A stretch of DNA of 10,005 nucleotides from Litorimonas sp963922935. GTDB taxonomy: Bacteria > Pseudomonadota > Alphaproteobacteria > Caulobacterales > Maricaulaceae. The position numbers were made by a program, and so were the translations under genes. Under the pieces are notes generated by a model that saw nothing but the letters and a program-made list of their open reading frames with translations, had not been told where the DNA came from and made no database searches. Of this stretch, positions 1-5,320 are shown piece after piece. The stretch's first letter is position 1; each line of letters starts with the position of its first letter. The stretch covers positions 1-10,005 of the forward strand of contig CAWUKE010000071.1 of NCBI GenBank assembly GCA_963922935.1. Reading direction: 5' to 3'.

Positions 1-257
1 GCGTCATGCAGCAGACAGGTCAAGCGCTCGGCGGGTGTCGATTTGGGATAGAGCTGGCCGAGCAACGCTTCCACCACGACCGAATGCTCGGCCACGGAAA
101 AAGCATGCGCGCCCGATGTCTGCCCATTCCACCGCGCCACCCGCGCCAGACCACGCGCAATATCCTCAATCTCAATATCCAGCGGCGACGGGTCGAGCAG
201 GTCGAGGCGACGCCCCGACAGCATGCGCTGCCAGGCTCGGGGCGTTCTATTCTTCAT
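1..257 (-). CDS. HD-domain hydrolase, YfbR-like (partial, 3' end outside window)
   Basis: The first 85 residues read from an ATG at 257 and the gene runs off the left edge. The protein begins MKNRTPRAWQRMLSG and continues with a conserved stretch that includes ARWNGQTSGAHAFSVAEHS (residues 41-59). His51 and His58 are visible, and a His-Asp pair (H84-D85, in CLLHD) lies at the cut edge. This matches the metal-binding H...HD pattern of HD-superfamily phosphohydrolases, specifically the YfbR-like group (COG1896), whose E. coli member is a 5'-deoxynucleotidase. The second metal-ligand Asp expected further downstream is outside the window. A purine-rich GGTGGTG lies about 8 nt upstream of the ATG on the minus strand. 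The gene is divergent from the small membrane protein, with about 50 bp between starts. The family assignment is firm; the substrate is not determined. Confidence 0.85.
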   Translation of the reverse strand, partial: MKNRTPRAWQRMLSGRRLDLLDPSPLDIEIEDIARGLARVARWNGQTSGAHAFSVAEHSVVVEALLGQLYPKSTPAERLTCLLHD

Positions 258-310
258 CTAGAAGCACCACCATTGATTTGCTTTTAATGTACAGTGTGCG
301 AGACGAGAGA

Positions 311-586
311 ATGGTTTGGTTAAAGCCCATAATAATCGCTTTAAGTATAAGTGCGTTTACGGCGGTTCTCATTTCATCGTTCACACAGATCACTTTCCTG
401 AAGGCACTGTTTGGTGGGCTGGCATTATTTTCAGGACTGCCTTTTCTTGGTCATGTCATCACCTTCGATGATGATTTGCCCGGAGGATGGAGCAATCCAG
501 ACGGGAGTGAACCGTTTCCCTACAGAGAATTGATCGTTAAAGGCCTGATTTTCTTTACGTGCTTAGGTCTTTTTTACCTCACCTAG
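311..586 (+). CDS. small hypothetical membrane protein, three predicted TM segments
   Basis: A 91-residue protein starts at ATG 311. The same frame has an ATG at 287 adding eight residues (MYSVRDER). I prefer 311 because a purine-rich stretch (GCGAGACGAGAGA) precedes it while only T-rich sequence precedes 287. Three hydrophobic stretches are visible: residues about 6-24 (PIIIALSISAF...), about 29-51 (FLKALFGGLALFSG...) and about 74-91 (LIVKGLIFFTCLGLFYL). Between the last two is a short acidic, Gly/Pro-rich loop (DDDLPGGWSNPDG). I recognise no family. The coding DNA is clearly AT-richer than its neighbours. It converges on the beta-ketoacyl-ACP synthase, with only 8 bp between stops. A real gene is likely from the membrane-protein composition, but no homology supports it. 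Confidence 0.5.
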   Translation: MVWLKPIIIALSISAFTAVLISSFTQITFLKALFGGLALFSGLPFLGHVITFDDDLPGGWSNPDGSEPFPYRELIVKGLIFFTCLGLFYLT

Positions 587-594
587 CAATTAGC

Positions 595-1743
595 CTACCC
601 CACCTTCCGAACGAACACTGCGCCCGCGCTGTAACCCGCGCCGAAGGAGCAGATCAGTCCGGTTTCTCCGGCCGCGAAATCGTCGCTGTGCTTATGAAAC
701 GCGATGATGGATCCAGCGGAGGACGTGTTCGCATATTCATCCAGTACGACCGGCGCTTGCTCCAGGCTGACGTCTTTGCCGAGGACTTTTTTGGCTATCA
801 GGACATTCATATTGAGGTTCGCCTGGTGCAGCCACATCCGTTTGAGCGTATTCGGATCAAGGCCGAGCTTACCCGCCTCTTCCGTAATCATCGCCGCGAC
901 CATGGGCACGACTTCTTTGAAGACAGACCGCCCATTTTGCACAAACAGCTTATCGGTCAGCCCCTTGCGGCCGCGATCACCGTGCAGGCCGTTATCTTCG
1001 GGCGCTGTGTGATTGAGGAAGCCGAAATTATTGCGGATATTGTTGGAGAATTGCGTGATTAGCTTCGCGCCAATGATTTCCCAATGCTCATCTGGGGCCA
1101 CATCTTCGCGCTCGACCAAGATCGCGGTCGCCACATCGCCAAAGATGAAATGGCTGTCGCGATCTTTGAAATTCAGGTGCGCCGTGCAGACTTCGGGATT
1201 GACGACCAGCACGCTTTTCGCTTGCCCGCCATAGATCAGGCCGCGCGCCGCCTCCAACCCAAAGGTCGCGCTGGAACAGGCCACATTCATGTCAAAGGCA
1301 AACCCGCCTTCCATGCCCAGCAGGTCTTGGACCTCCACCGCGATGGCCGGATAGCCGCGCTGCAGGTTGGAACAGGCCACAATGACGGCGTCCACATCCG
1401 CCGCGCTTTTACCTGCGCGATGGAGCGCATCATTGGCGGCTTTGACGGCCATCTCGGCCAGGACGCTGGGCTCTTCATTCGGACGCGCCGGAATTTCTGG
1501 CCGCATCTTATTCGGGTCTAAGATCGGCTCTTTGGACAGAACGTAGCGGCTTTTAATGCCAGAGGCTTTTTCGATGAAGGGCGCGTTGGAATAGTCGAGC
1601 GCGTCGAGCTCCCCGGCCTCAATCGCGGCCGCGTTTTCGGTGTTCCACTTATCGACATAGGCGTTGAAGCTTTCGACGAGTTCGTCATTGCTGATCGACT
1701 GTTCCGGCGTCCATAGACCGGTAGAGGAGATAACGGCTTTCAT
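595..1743 (-). CDS. beta-ketoacyl-ACP synthase III (FabH-like, long PA3286-type)
   Basis: A 382-residue thiolase-fold condensing enzyme. KAS III enzymes join an acyl-CoA to malonyl-ACP by a Claisen condensation that starts or feeds fatty acid synthesis in the cytoplasm. The Cys-His-Asn triad is visible: Cys156 in NVACSSATFG, His306 in WLHQANLNMN and Asn339 in YANTSSAGS. The C-terminal glycine-rich ICSFGAGYSAG also fits the family. At 382 residues it is longer than canonical FabH (about 320). It resembles the longer group I recall from Pseudomonas PA3286, which shares the ISNDELVESFNAYV opening and is reported to divert beta-oxidation octanoyl-CoA into fatty acid synthesis; that comparison is from memory. 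The start at 1743 has only a weak ribosome-binding site. The upstream region holds a Fur-like box shared with bfd. The enzyme class is firm; the preferred substrate is inferred. Confidence 0.92.
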   Translation of the reverse strand: MKAVISSTGLWTPEQSISNDELVESFNAYVDKWNTENAAAIEAGELDALDYSNAPFIEKASGIKSRYVLSKEPILDPNKMRPEIPARPNEEPSVLAEMAVKAANDALHRAGKSAADVDAVIVACSNLQRGYPAIAVEVQDLLGMEGGFAFDMNVACSSATFGLEAARGLIYGGQAKSVLVVNPEVCTAHLNFKDRDSHFIFGDVATAILVEREDVAPDEHWEIIGAKLITQFSNNIRNNFGFLNHTAPEDNGLHGDRGRKGLTDKLFVQNGRSVFKEVVPMVAAMITEEAGKLGLDPNTLKRMWLHQANLNMNVLIAKKVLGKDVSLEQAPVVLDEYANTSSAGSIIAFHKHSDDFAAGETGLICSFGAGYSAGAVFVRKVG

Positions 1744-1802
1744 TCGGTGCGTGTAACGCGTGGGACGCGCGCGTCAAACAATGCCGTGTGCCCCAACTGC
1801 GC

Positions 1803-1808
1803 CTTATA
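1803..1808 (-). promoter_or_regulatory. possible -10 element for the beta-ketoacyl-ACP synthase gene
   Basis: Read on the minus strand this is TATAAG, lying 60 bp upstream of the ATG at 1743 and directly beside the Fur-like box at 1809-1823. I see no convincing -35 at the right spacing, so this is weak. Its main interest is that a regulator bound to the box could affect both divergent genes. Confidence 0.2.
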
Positions 1809-1823
1809 TGCAAATAATTCGCA
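1809..1823. promoter_or_regulatory. Fur-like box 1 upstream of bfd
   Basis: TGCAAAT-A-ATTCGCA is a 7-1-7 inverted repeat with one mismatch between arms. It matches 10 of 14 positions of the classical Fur 7-1-7 pattern TGATAAT-N-ATTATCA and resembles alphaproteobacterial Fur-type sites with TGCAAAT arms. It lies between divergent genes, in front of an iron-storage ferredoxin gene, which supports iron regulation. It was assigned by pattern and context. Confidence 0.6.
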
Positions 1824-1841
1824 GTTTCTGTCGTAATGTAG

Positions 1842-1870
1842 TTGACAATCATTTGCAGTTGCAGCATCTT
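1842..1870 (+). promoter_or_regulatory. candidate sigma-70 promoter of bfd (-35 TTGACA, weak -10)
   Basis: A consensus -35 hexamer TTGACA sits at 1842-1847. At 17-bp spacing the -10 position (1865-1870) reads CATCTT, which matches only 3 of 6. Fur-like box 2 overlaps the -35, so bound Fur would block polymerase. If used, transcription would start at about the GTG start codon (1877), giving a nearly leaderless message. Confidence 0.3.
1843..1857. promoter_or_regulatory. Fur-like box 2 upstream of bfd
   Basis: TGACAAT-C-ATTTGCA matches 11 of 14 positions of the 7-1-7 Fur pattern. Its centre is 34 bp from that of box 1. The first 11 bases, TGACAATCATT, recur exactly upstream of bfr (2223-2233), which suggests a shared regulator for both halves of the iron-storage unit. 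Confidence 0.55.
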
Positions 1871-1876
1871 GTCCCT

Positions 1877-2107
1877 GTGATCCACTGCGTTTGCAATTCC
1901 GTGAATACGCGCCTCGTTGATGAGGCTGCCGCCTGTGGCAGTCGTACGCCCGCTTGCGTCATGAAGCATTGCGGCAAGCGCTTTAATTGCGGGCAGTGTA
2001 TCCCGTCCATTGAAGAACGTTTGCAGGTCGTCATCGGCGACGCGGCGAATGACCGGACGGTTGTGCAGACACATGCCGCCTCCCCTCTATTGGACGCCGC
2101 AGAATAA
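1877..2107 (+). CDS. bfd: bacterioferritin-associated ferredoxin (Bfd-like [2Fe-2S] protein)
   Basis: A 76-residue protein if translation starts at GTG 1877. In E. coli and Pseudomonas, Bfd docks on bacterioferritin and passes electrons to the core, reducing Fe3+ and releasing iron to the cytoplasm. The cluster ligands are visible as Cys4-x-Cys6 and Cys38-x2-Cys41 (CVC and NCGQC), numbered exactly as in E. coli Bfd. This is the main reason for choosing the GTG over upstream ATGs at 1760 and 1808. Those would add an unrelated extension and would place both Fur-like boxes (the first one partly, for 1808) inside the coding region. No Shine-Dalgarno sequence precedes the GTG. The C-terminus has about 20 residues beyond the usual 60-65 (DRTVVQTHAASPLLDAAE) and looks unstructured. 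Neighbouring bfr supports the call. Confidence 0.85.
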   Translation: MIHCVCNSVNTRLVDEAAACGSRTPACVMKHCGKRFNCGQCIPSIEERLQVVIGDAANDRTVVQTHAASPLLDAAE

Positions 2108-2124
2108 ATCACGTTTTAGGCCGC

Positions 2125-2139
2125 TAAGTCCCTGACTTA
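2125..2139. repeat. perfect 6-3-6 palindrome after bfd
   Basis: TAAGTC-CCT-GACTTA is a perfect inverted repeat starting 17 bp after the bfd stop. The 13-mer GCTAAGTCnCTGA covering its left side recurs at 2250-2262 upstream of bfr. It lacks a run of T, so it is a poor terminator. An operator is an equally plausible reading. Confidence 0.5.
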
Positions 2140-2222
2140 CCGTCATCTTTCTTCTACTCTCTCGAAGACCTGACCCCGTTCCGATCATATTGCGTTTGAA
2201 AATGCGTTGCAGGGCGGTCTGC

Positions 2223-2237
2223 TGACAATCATTCTGA
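2223..2237. promoter_or_regulatory. Fur-like box 3 upstream of bfr
   Basis: TGACAAT-C-ATTCTGA matches 11 of 14 positions of the 7-1-7 Fur pattern and shares its first 11 bases with box 2 of bfd. It lies about 105 bp upstream of the bfr start, so it may be an activating or distal site rather than a simple repressor site. Confidence 0.4.
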
Positions 2238-2249
2238 CTTTCACTTTCA

Positions 2250-2262
2250 GCTAAGTCACTGA
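2250..2262 (+). repeat. second copy of the GCTAAGTCnCTGA element, upstream of bfr
   Basis: GCTAAGTCACTGA repeats 12 of 13 bases of 2123-2135, with 127 bp between copies. In this copy the palindrome is degraded (right arm GATTTT instead of GACTTA). Directly downstream is an AT-rich tract (about 2263-2290) that is the most promoter-like part of this intergenic region, although I cannot name clear -35/-10 hexamers. Confidence 0.35.
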
Positions 2263-2327
2263 TTTTTCTTAATTTTTATGAATACTTTTTGCCGAATCGC
2301 GCGTAAAAGGTGGACCAATAAAGTTCA

Positions 2328-2334
2328 AAGAGGA
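2328..2334 (+). promoter_or_regulatory. ribosome-binding site of bfr
   Basis: AAGAGGA ends 7 nt before the ATG at 2342 and fixes that start over the out-of-frame ATG at 2337, which would have only 2 nt of spacing. Confidence 0.75.
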
Positions 2335-2341
2335 TTATGCC

Positions 2342-2842
2342 ATGCGCCAGCCCCCTATCGATAAAAATGAAAAGACCATCGAGTTCCTGAATGCCTGTCT
2401 GAAAAACGAGCTGACGGCCATCAACCAATATTTCCTACATTCGCGGATGCTGAAAGATTGGGGCGTGATGAAGCTCGCCGCGAAGGAATATGAAGAATCA
2501 ATTGATGAGATGAACCACGCCGATTGGATCATCGAACGGATTCTCTTCCTCAACGGCCTGCCGAACCTGCAAGACCTCGGTAAGCTCTATATTGGCGAGA
2601 CGGTCGAAGAGATCATCGAATGCGACCTGAAGATCGAACATATTGCGATCCCGCTGCTGCGTGATGCGGTCGAGCATTGCGAAAAGGTTCGGGACTATGT
2701 GACCCGCGATCTGTTTGCGAAAATTCTCACCAGCGAAGAAGAGCATCTCGACTATCTGGAAACGCAGCAAGACCAGATCCGCATGCTCGGCATCCAAAAC
2801 TATATCCAATCCATGAGCGTGGGTGGCGAAGAAGAAGGCTAA
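2342..2842 (+). CDS. bfr: bacterioferritin (heme-type ferritin cage subunit)
   Basis: A 166-residue four-helix ferritin of normal length for Bfr (about 158-165). Twenty-four subunits form a hollow cytoplasmic cage that oxidises Fe2+ at intra-subunit diiron centres and stores it as a mineral. All ferroxidase ligands are present at a constant +5 offset from E. coli Bfr: Glu23, Glu56, His59, Glu99, Glu132 and His135. The axial heme ligand is Met57 (in DEMNHAD), so this is a heme-binding Bfr rather than a plain ferritin. The C-terminus ends in an acidic GGEEEG tail. The start is supported by AAGAGGA upstream. bfr follows bfd with a 234-bp spacer that has its own Fur-like box, so it probably has its own promoter. 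An SDR gene follows within about 30 bp and may be cotranscribed. Confidence 0.97.
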   Translation: MRQPPIDKNEKTIEFLNACLKNELTAINQYFLHSRMLKDWGVMKLAAKEYEESIDEMNHADWIIERILFLNGLPNLQDLGKLYIGETVEEIIECDLKIEHIAIPLLRDAVEHCEKVRDYVTRDLFAKILTSEEEHLDYLETQQDQIRMLGIQNYIQSMSVGGEEEG

Positions 2843-2873
2843 GTGCTAGCCTCGTCTTATGACCCAAGACCAT

Positions 2874-3692
2874 ATGGCTAAGACGATTTTCATCACTGGC
2901 GCGTCTACCGGCATGGGCCGCGACATGGCCGAACGCTTCGCAAAAGAAGGGTGGAATGTCGCGGCGACCATGCGCAAGCCCGAGCGCGACGGGGCTGACC
3001 TCGCCGCGCTTGCTGGCGTCAAAACCTACGCGCTCGATGTCACCGACGCCGACTCCATCCAATCTGCTGTAAAGGCCGCCGAAGACGACTTTGGCGGCCT
3101 TGATGTTTTGGTCAACAATGCGGGCGTGGGGCTGGTTGGTCCGATGGAGGGCGCGTCTGACGCGCAAGTTGATCAGCAAATCGCCGTAAACCTCGCCGGA
3201 CCCGTCCACGTCATGCGCGCGGTTCTGCCCGGAATGCGGGCGCGGAAATCTGGCATCATCGTCAATATCACCTCCATTGGCGGGCGGATTACGATGCCGC
3301 ATAATGCGCTTTATCACAGTATGAAATGGGGGCTGGAAGGCCTGACCGAAGCGCTGGCCTACGAACTCCGCCCCTTTGGCATTCACGTCAAAGCCGTCGC
3401 GCCAGGCGGGGTAAAAACGGACTTTGCTGGGCGGTCGCTCAACCGCGCTGATCCCACTATCGATCCCGAATATGGGCGGCAAATGCAGGCCTTTATCAAG
3501 GCAGCGACCGGCCGCTCTGACGGCTGGTCAGAGGCGTCCGTTGTTTCTGACGTGGTTTACGCCGCCGTCACAGACGGCAAAGACCAGATCCGCTACCTCG
3601 CGGGCGAAGACGCCAAGCAAATGTGGGCCGGCCGCGAACAGCTGGGCGACACCGCTTGGGTGACGATGATGACGGAACGCTTCGGGCTTTAG
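2874..3692 (+). CDS. SDR family NAD(P)-dependent oxidoreductase
   Basis: A 272-residue Rossmann-fold short-chain dehydrogenase. In this numbering the cofactor loop TGASTGMG is at 8-15, an acidic residue follows in LDVTD (about 55), the NNAG motif is at 81-84, and the catalytic residues are Asn106, Ser134, Tyr147 and Lys151 (YHSMK). PGGVKTD at 177-183 follows. This is the classical SDR architecture acting on an alcohol or ketone substrate; sequence alone does not show which. Two starts are possible: ATG 2859 (adds MTQDH) and ATG 2874. Neither has a good ribosome-binding site. I chose 2874 because SDR proteins typically begin a few residues before the first beta strand (MAKTIFITGAS). The gene follows bfr closely. 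Its stop overlaps the tag stop on the other strand by 3 bases. Confidence 0.9.
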   Translation: MAKTIFITGASTGMGRDMAERFAKEGWNVAATMRKPERDGADLAALAGVKTYALDVTDADSIQSAVKAAEDDFGGLDVLVNNAGVGLVGPMEGASDAQVDQQIAVNLAGPVHVMRAVLPGMRARKSGIIVNITSIGGRITMPHNALYHSMKWGLEGLTEALAYELRPFGIHVKAVAPGGVKTDFAGRSLNRADPTIDPEYGRQMQAFIKAATGRSDGWSEASVVSDVVYAAVTDGKDQIRYLAGEDAKQMWAGREQLGDTAWVTMMTERFGL

Positions 3693-4315
3693 ACGGCCCG
3701 TGTTTTCAGCGTGTCTTCCCGCACATGACAGTGCAGCGAATGATCGTTGATCATGCCGACCGCCTGCATGAAGGCATAGAGGATGACAGGCCCGACAAAG
3801 CTGAATCCCTGTTTCTTGAGCGCCTTGCTCATGGCCTCTGACTCCGGGCTTTTCACGGGCGTGTCGCGGAAGTTATCCCATTCATTGACGATGGGCGTGC
3901 CGCCGACAAAGCTCCAGAGATAGTCTGAAAAGTCGATCCCTTCCTCATCGCGCATCCGCACATAGCTTTTCGCGTTTTTGATCGTCGCATTGATCTTCAG
4001 GCGCGATCGAATGATGCCCGGATTATCGAGCAAACGCGCCCGATCGGCGTCTGTATATCCGGCAACAATATCCGGATCGAGCCCGTCATAAGCGGCCATG
4101 AAATTATCCTGCTTCCGCAAGATTGTGATCCAGGCGAGGCCCGCCTGCTGACCGTCTAAGATCAGCTTCGCCCAAAGCGCTTTAGGGTCGCGTTCCGGCC
4201 GCCCCCAGACGCAATCATGATACCAGCAATAAAGCCGATCATCCGGCGGCACCCACGCACAACGCGGCAGATCGGGATGATCATAATCGTCCGGGACTTG
4301 GGTGATGCGGTTCAC
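3689..4315 (-). CDS. tag: DNA-3-methyladenine glycosylase I
   Basis: A 208-residue HhH-superfamily base-excision repair glycosylase that removes 3-methyladenine from alkylated DNA. The Tag zinc ligands are visible as Cys19 and His33 (RCAWVPPDDRLYCWYHD) and His192 and Cys196 (NDHSLHC), corresponding to E. coli Cys4, His17, His175 and Cys179. The base-pocket Tyr32 and Trp62 are retained. The E. coli Glu38 position (LEGQQAG) is Asp54 here (LDGQQAGLAW). I chose the GTG at 4315 because AGG lies 5 nt before its codon and it starts 7 nt after the acetyltransferase stop. Longer ATG starts (up to 4408) would overlap that gene and add a non-homologous N-terminus. It is the likely last gene of a marR-GNAT-tag transcript. 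The link to MarR is by position only. Confidence 0.93.
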   Translation of the reverse strand: MNRITQVPDDYDHPDLPRCAWVPPDDRLYCWYHDCVWGRPERDPKALWAKLILDGQQAGLAWITILRKQDNFMAAYDGLDPDIVAGYTDADRARLLDNPGIIRSRLKINATIKNAKSYVRMRDEEGIDFSDYLWSFVGGTPIVNEWDNFRDTPVKSPESEAMSKALKKQGFSFVGPVILYAFMQAVGMINDHSLHCHVREDTLKTRAV

Positions 4316-4322
4316 AGATGCC

Positions 4323-4787
4323 TCACAGGCGCTTTTCCATGCCGTAATTGGCGCGCTCATAAACGGGGTGTGGGCCGGCGTGGTTCTGTACCCAGCCATT
4401 GCGCTCATAAAGGCGCTTGGCGCGATCCAGCACCGTATTGGATAAGAGAAACAAGCGCGTCAGCCCAAGCTCGTCGCGGGCGTAATCTTCCGCCGCGTTG
4501 AGCAACGCCATGCCAATCCCCCGCCCGCCATAGGCCGGGTCGACCGCCATCTTTGTGAGTTCCCACTGCCCATCAGCATGCGGCTTCAACGCGACCGCGC
4601 CGACACAGACCTCATCCACATGCGCGGTGAAAACATGCCCGCCATTGTCAATATAGATCTCTGGCGTCGCGACCATGGCTTTGTCGCTGTCCTCCATGTG
4701 ATGATAGCGCTCAATCCACGCGGCGTTGAGCGCTGCAAAGCGCGGCAAGCTAGGGCGGTGATTGCGGCGGATGATGACCTCGGACAT
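4323..4787 (-). CDS. GNAT family N-acetyltransferase
   Basis: A 154-residue GCN5-related acetyltransferase that uses acetyl-CoA to acetylate an amine. The acceptor is unknown. Motif A is clear: the beta strand WELTKMAVDPAY leads into the pyrophosphate loop GGRGIG (residues 87-92) and helix MALLNAAEDYA. The later FLLSNTVLDRAKRLYERNGW (113-132) is the usual motif B region. The start at ATG 4787 (MSEVIIRR) has AAAAGGG 4 nt upstream. A longer reading to 4850 adds an Arg/Lys-rich stretch that overlaps the region just after marR and lacks support. It lies 49 bp downstream of marR and 7 bp upstream of tag, all on the minus strand, suggesting one operon. Confidence 0.9.
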   Translation of the reverse strand: MSEVIIRRNHRPSLPRFAALNAAWIERYHHMEDSDKAMVATPEIYIDNGGHVFTAHVDEVCVGAVALKPHADGQWELTKMAVDPAYGGRGIGMALLNAAEDYARDELGLTRLFLLSNTVLDRAKRLYERNGWVQNHAGPHPVYERANYGMEKRL

Positions 4788-4836
4788 ACTGCCCTTTTGT
4801 CGCAGCGCTCGCAAAGCGGCAAGCCTCTTTTGGCCC

Positions 4837-5259
4837 CTACTCCGCTGCAACTACCCGTTCGATAAATCGAACCATGTCGGCTTGTTCCGCCGGGGTGAGC
4901 GCAGACAGCATAGCGGCCATATTGGCGCGGTCTTGCGCTTGGATCGCGGTGTGGATGGCCTCACCTTTATCGGTCAGCGCGTAGAGACGCGCGCGGGCAT
5001 CGGTTTGGCTTTTCGTTTTTTGCAGCAAGCCTTTCTTGACGAGTCGATCCAGCGCGGATTGCATGGTCGTCGGCGCAACGCCAACATGTTGGGCCACATC
5101 GGTGGCTCGCGCGTCAGGGTTTTGGGCCAAGAAGCGAAGCGTCTGATAATCCACCGGGTTATACGGCAATGGCCGATCCATCCCGTCCGCACCGCGCACC
5201 AGGTAGCGGTTCAAGATTACATTGACCGCGCGGGCCATTCGTTCCGGCATATCCCCCAT
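4837..5259 (-). CDS. MarR family transcriptional regulator
   Basis: A 140-residue winged-helix regulator of typical MarR length. The DNA-binding core runs from about 36 to 100: helix DYQTLRFLAQN, helix-turn-helix ARATDVAQHVGVAPTTMQSALDRL (residues 50-73), then the wing KTKSQTDARARLYALTDKGE with the family D-x-R and LT-x-x-G signature. The N- and C-terminal helices would form the dimer interface. MarR proteins usually bind short palindromes in their own promoter and let go when a small ligand or oxidant is sensed. Two matching palindromes lie immediately upstream (5272-5284 and 5293-5305). The start may be ATG 5259 or ATG 5250; neither has a well-spaced ribosome-binding site. It is divergent from a lipoprotein gene and first in a probable marR-GNAT-tag operon. 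The ligand is unknown. Confidence 0.9.
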   Translation of the reverse strand: MGDMPERMARAVNVILNRYLVRGADGMDRPLPYNPVDYQTLRFLAQNPDARATDVAQHVGVAPTTMQSALDRLVKKGLLQKTKSQTDARARLYALTDKGEAIHTAIQAQDRANMAAMLSALTPAEQADMVRFIERVVAAE

Positions 5260-5267
5260 ACGCTTGC

Positions 5268-5273
5268 TTTATA
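5268..5273 (-). promoter_or_regulatory. candidate -10 element of marR
   Basis: On the minus strand this reads TATAAA. It touches operator 1 and lies 8 bp upstream of the first marR ATG (5259), so the message would be leaderless or nearly so if that start is used. No strong -35 is visible at 16-18 bp. Confidence 0.3.
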
Positions 5274-5284
5274 CGAATATCGTA
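5272..5284. promoter_or_regulatory. candidate MarR operator 1
   Basis: TACGA-ATA-TCGTA is a perfect 5-3-5 inverted repeat in the marR/lipoprotein divergent promoter region. It is matched by an identical-arm copy 21 bp downstream. The location and symmetry fit MarR autoregulation. Confidence 0.65.
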
Positions 5285-5292
5285 GTATATGT

Positions 5293-5305
5293 TACGAAAT
5301 TCGTA
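5293..5305. promoter_or_regulatory. candidate MarR operator 2
   Basis: TACGA-AAT-TCGTA has the same perfect arms as operator 1. Centre-to-centre distance is 21 bp, about two helical turns, so two dimers could sit on the same face of the DNA. It ends 15 bp before the lipoprotein start codon, close enough to block transcription of that gene. Confidence 0.65.
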
Positions 5306-5310
5306 TTAAT

Positions 5311-5316
5311 GGAGAG
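5311..5316 (+). promoter_or_regulatory. ribosome-binding site deciding the lipoprotein start
   Basis: GGAGAG lies 4 nt before the ATG at 5321. It selects that ATG over the in-frame ATG at 5309, whose own G is the first base of this motif. Confidence 0.65.
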
Positions 5317-5320
5317 ATTT

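Noticed and set aside
1685..2112. Minus-strand open frames opposite bfd (129 and 87 residues)
   Set aside because: They overlap the KAS III start and the Fur-like boxes. The plus-strand frame encodes the four conserved Bfd cysteines next to bfr, so these are shadows.
2125..2160. Terminator after bfd
   Set aside because: The 6-bp palindrome is followed only by a mixed C/T tract, not a T-run.
2727..3482. 251-residue minus-strand open frame opposite the SDR gene
   Set aside because: It has no recognisable motif and spans the end of bfr and most of the SDR gene, both of which have full sets of family residues on the plus strand.
3686..3695. Overlapping stop codons of the SDR gene and tag
   Set aside because: The tail-to-tail overlap of 3 bases is real but common in compact genomes and suggests no function.
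4316..4408. ATG-started longer version of tag
   Set aside because: It would overlap the acetyltransferase gene by about 85 bp and add residues outside the Tag family. The GTG at 4315 has an AGG upstream and begins just after the preceding stop.
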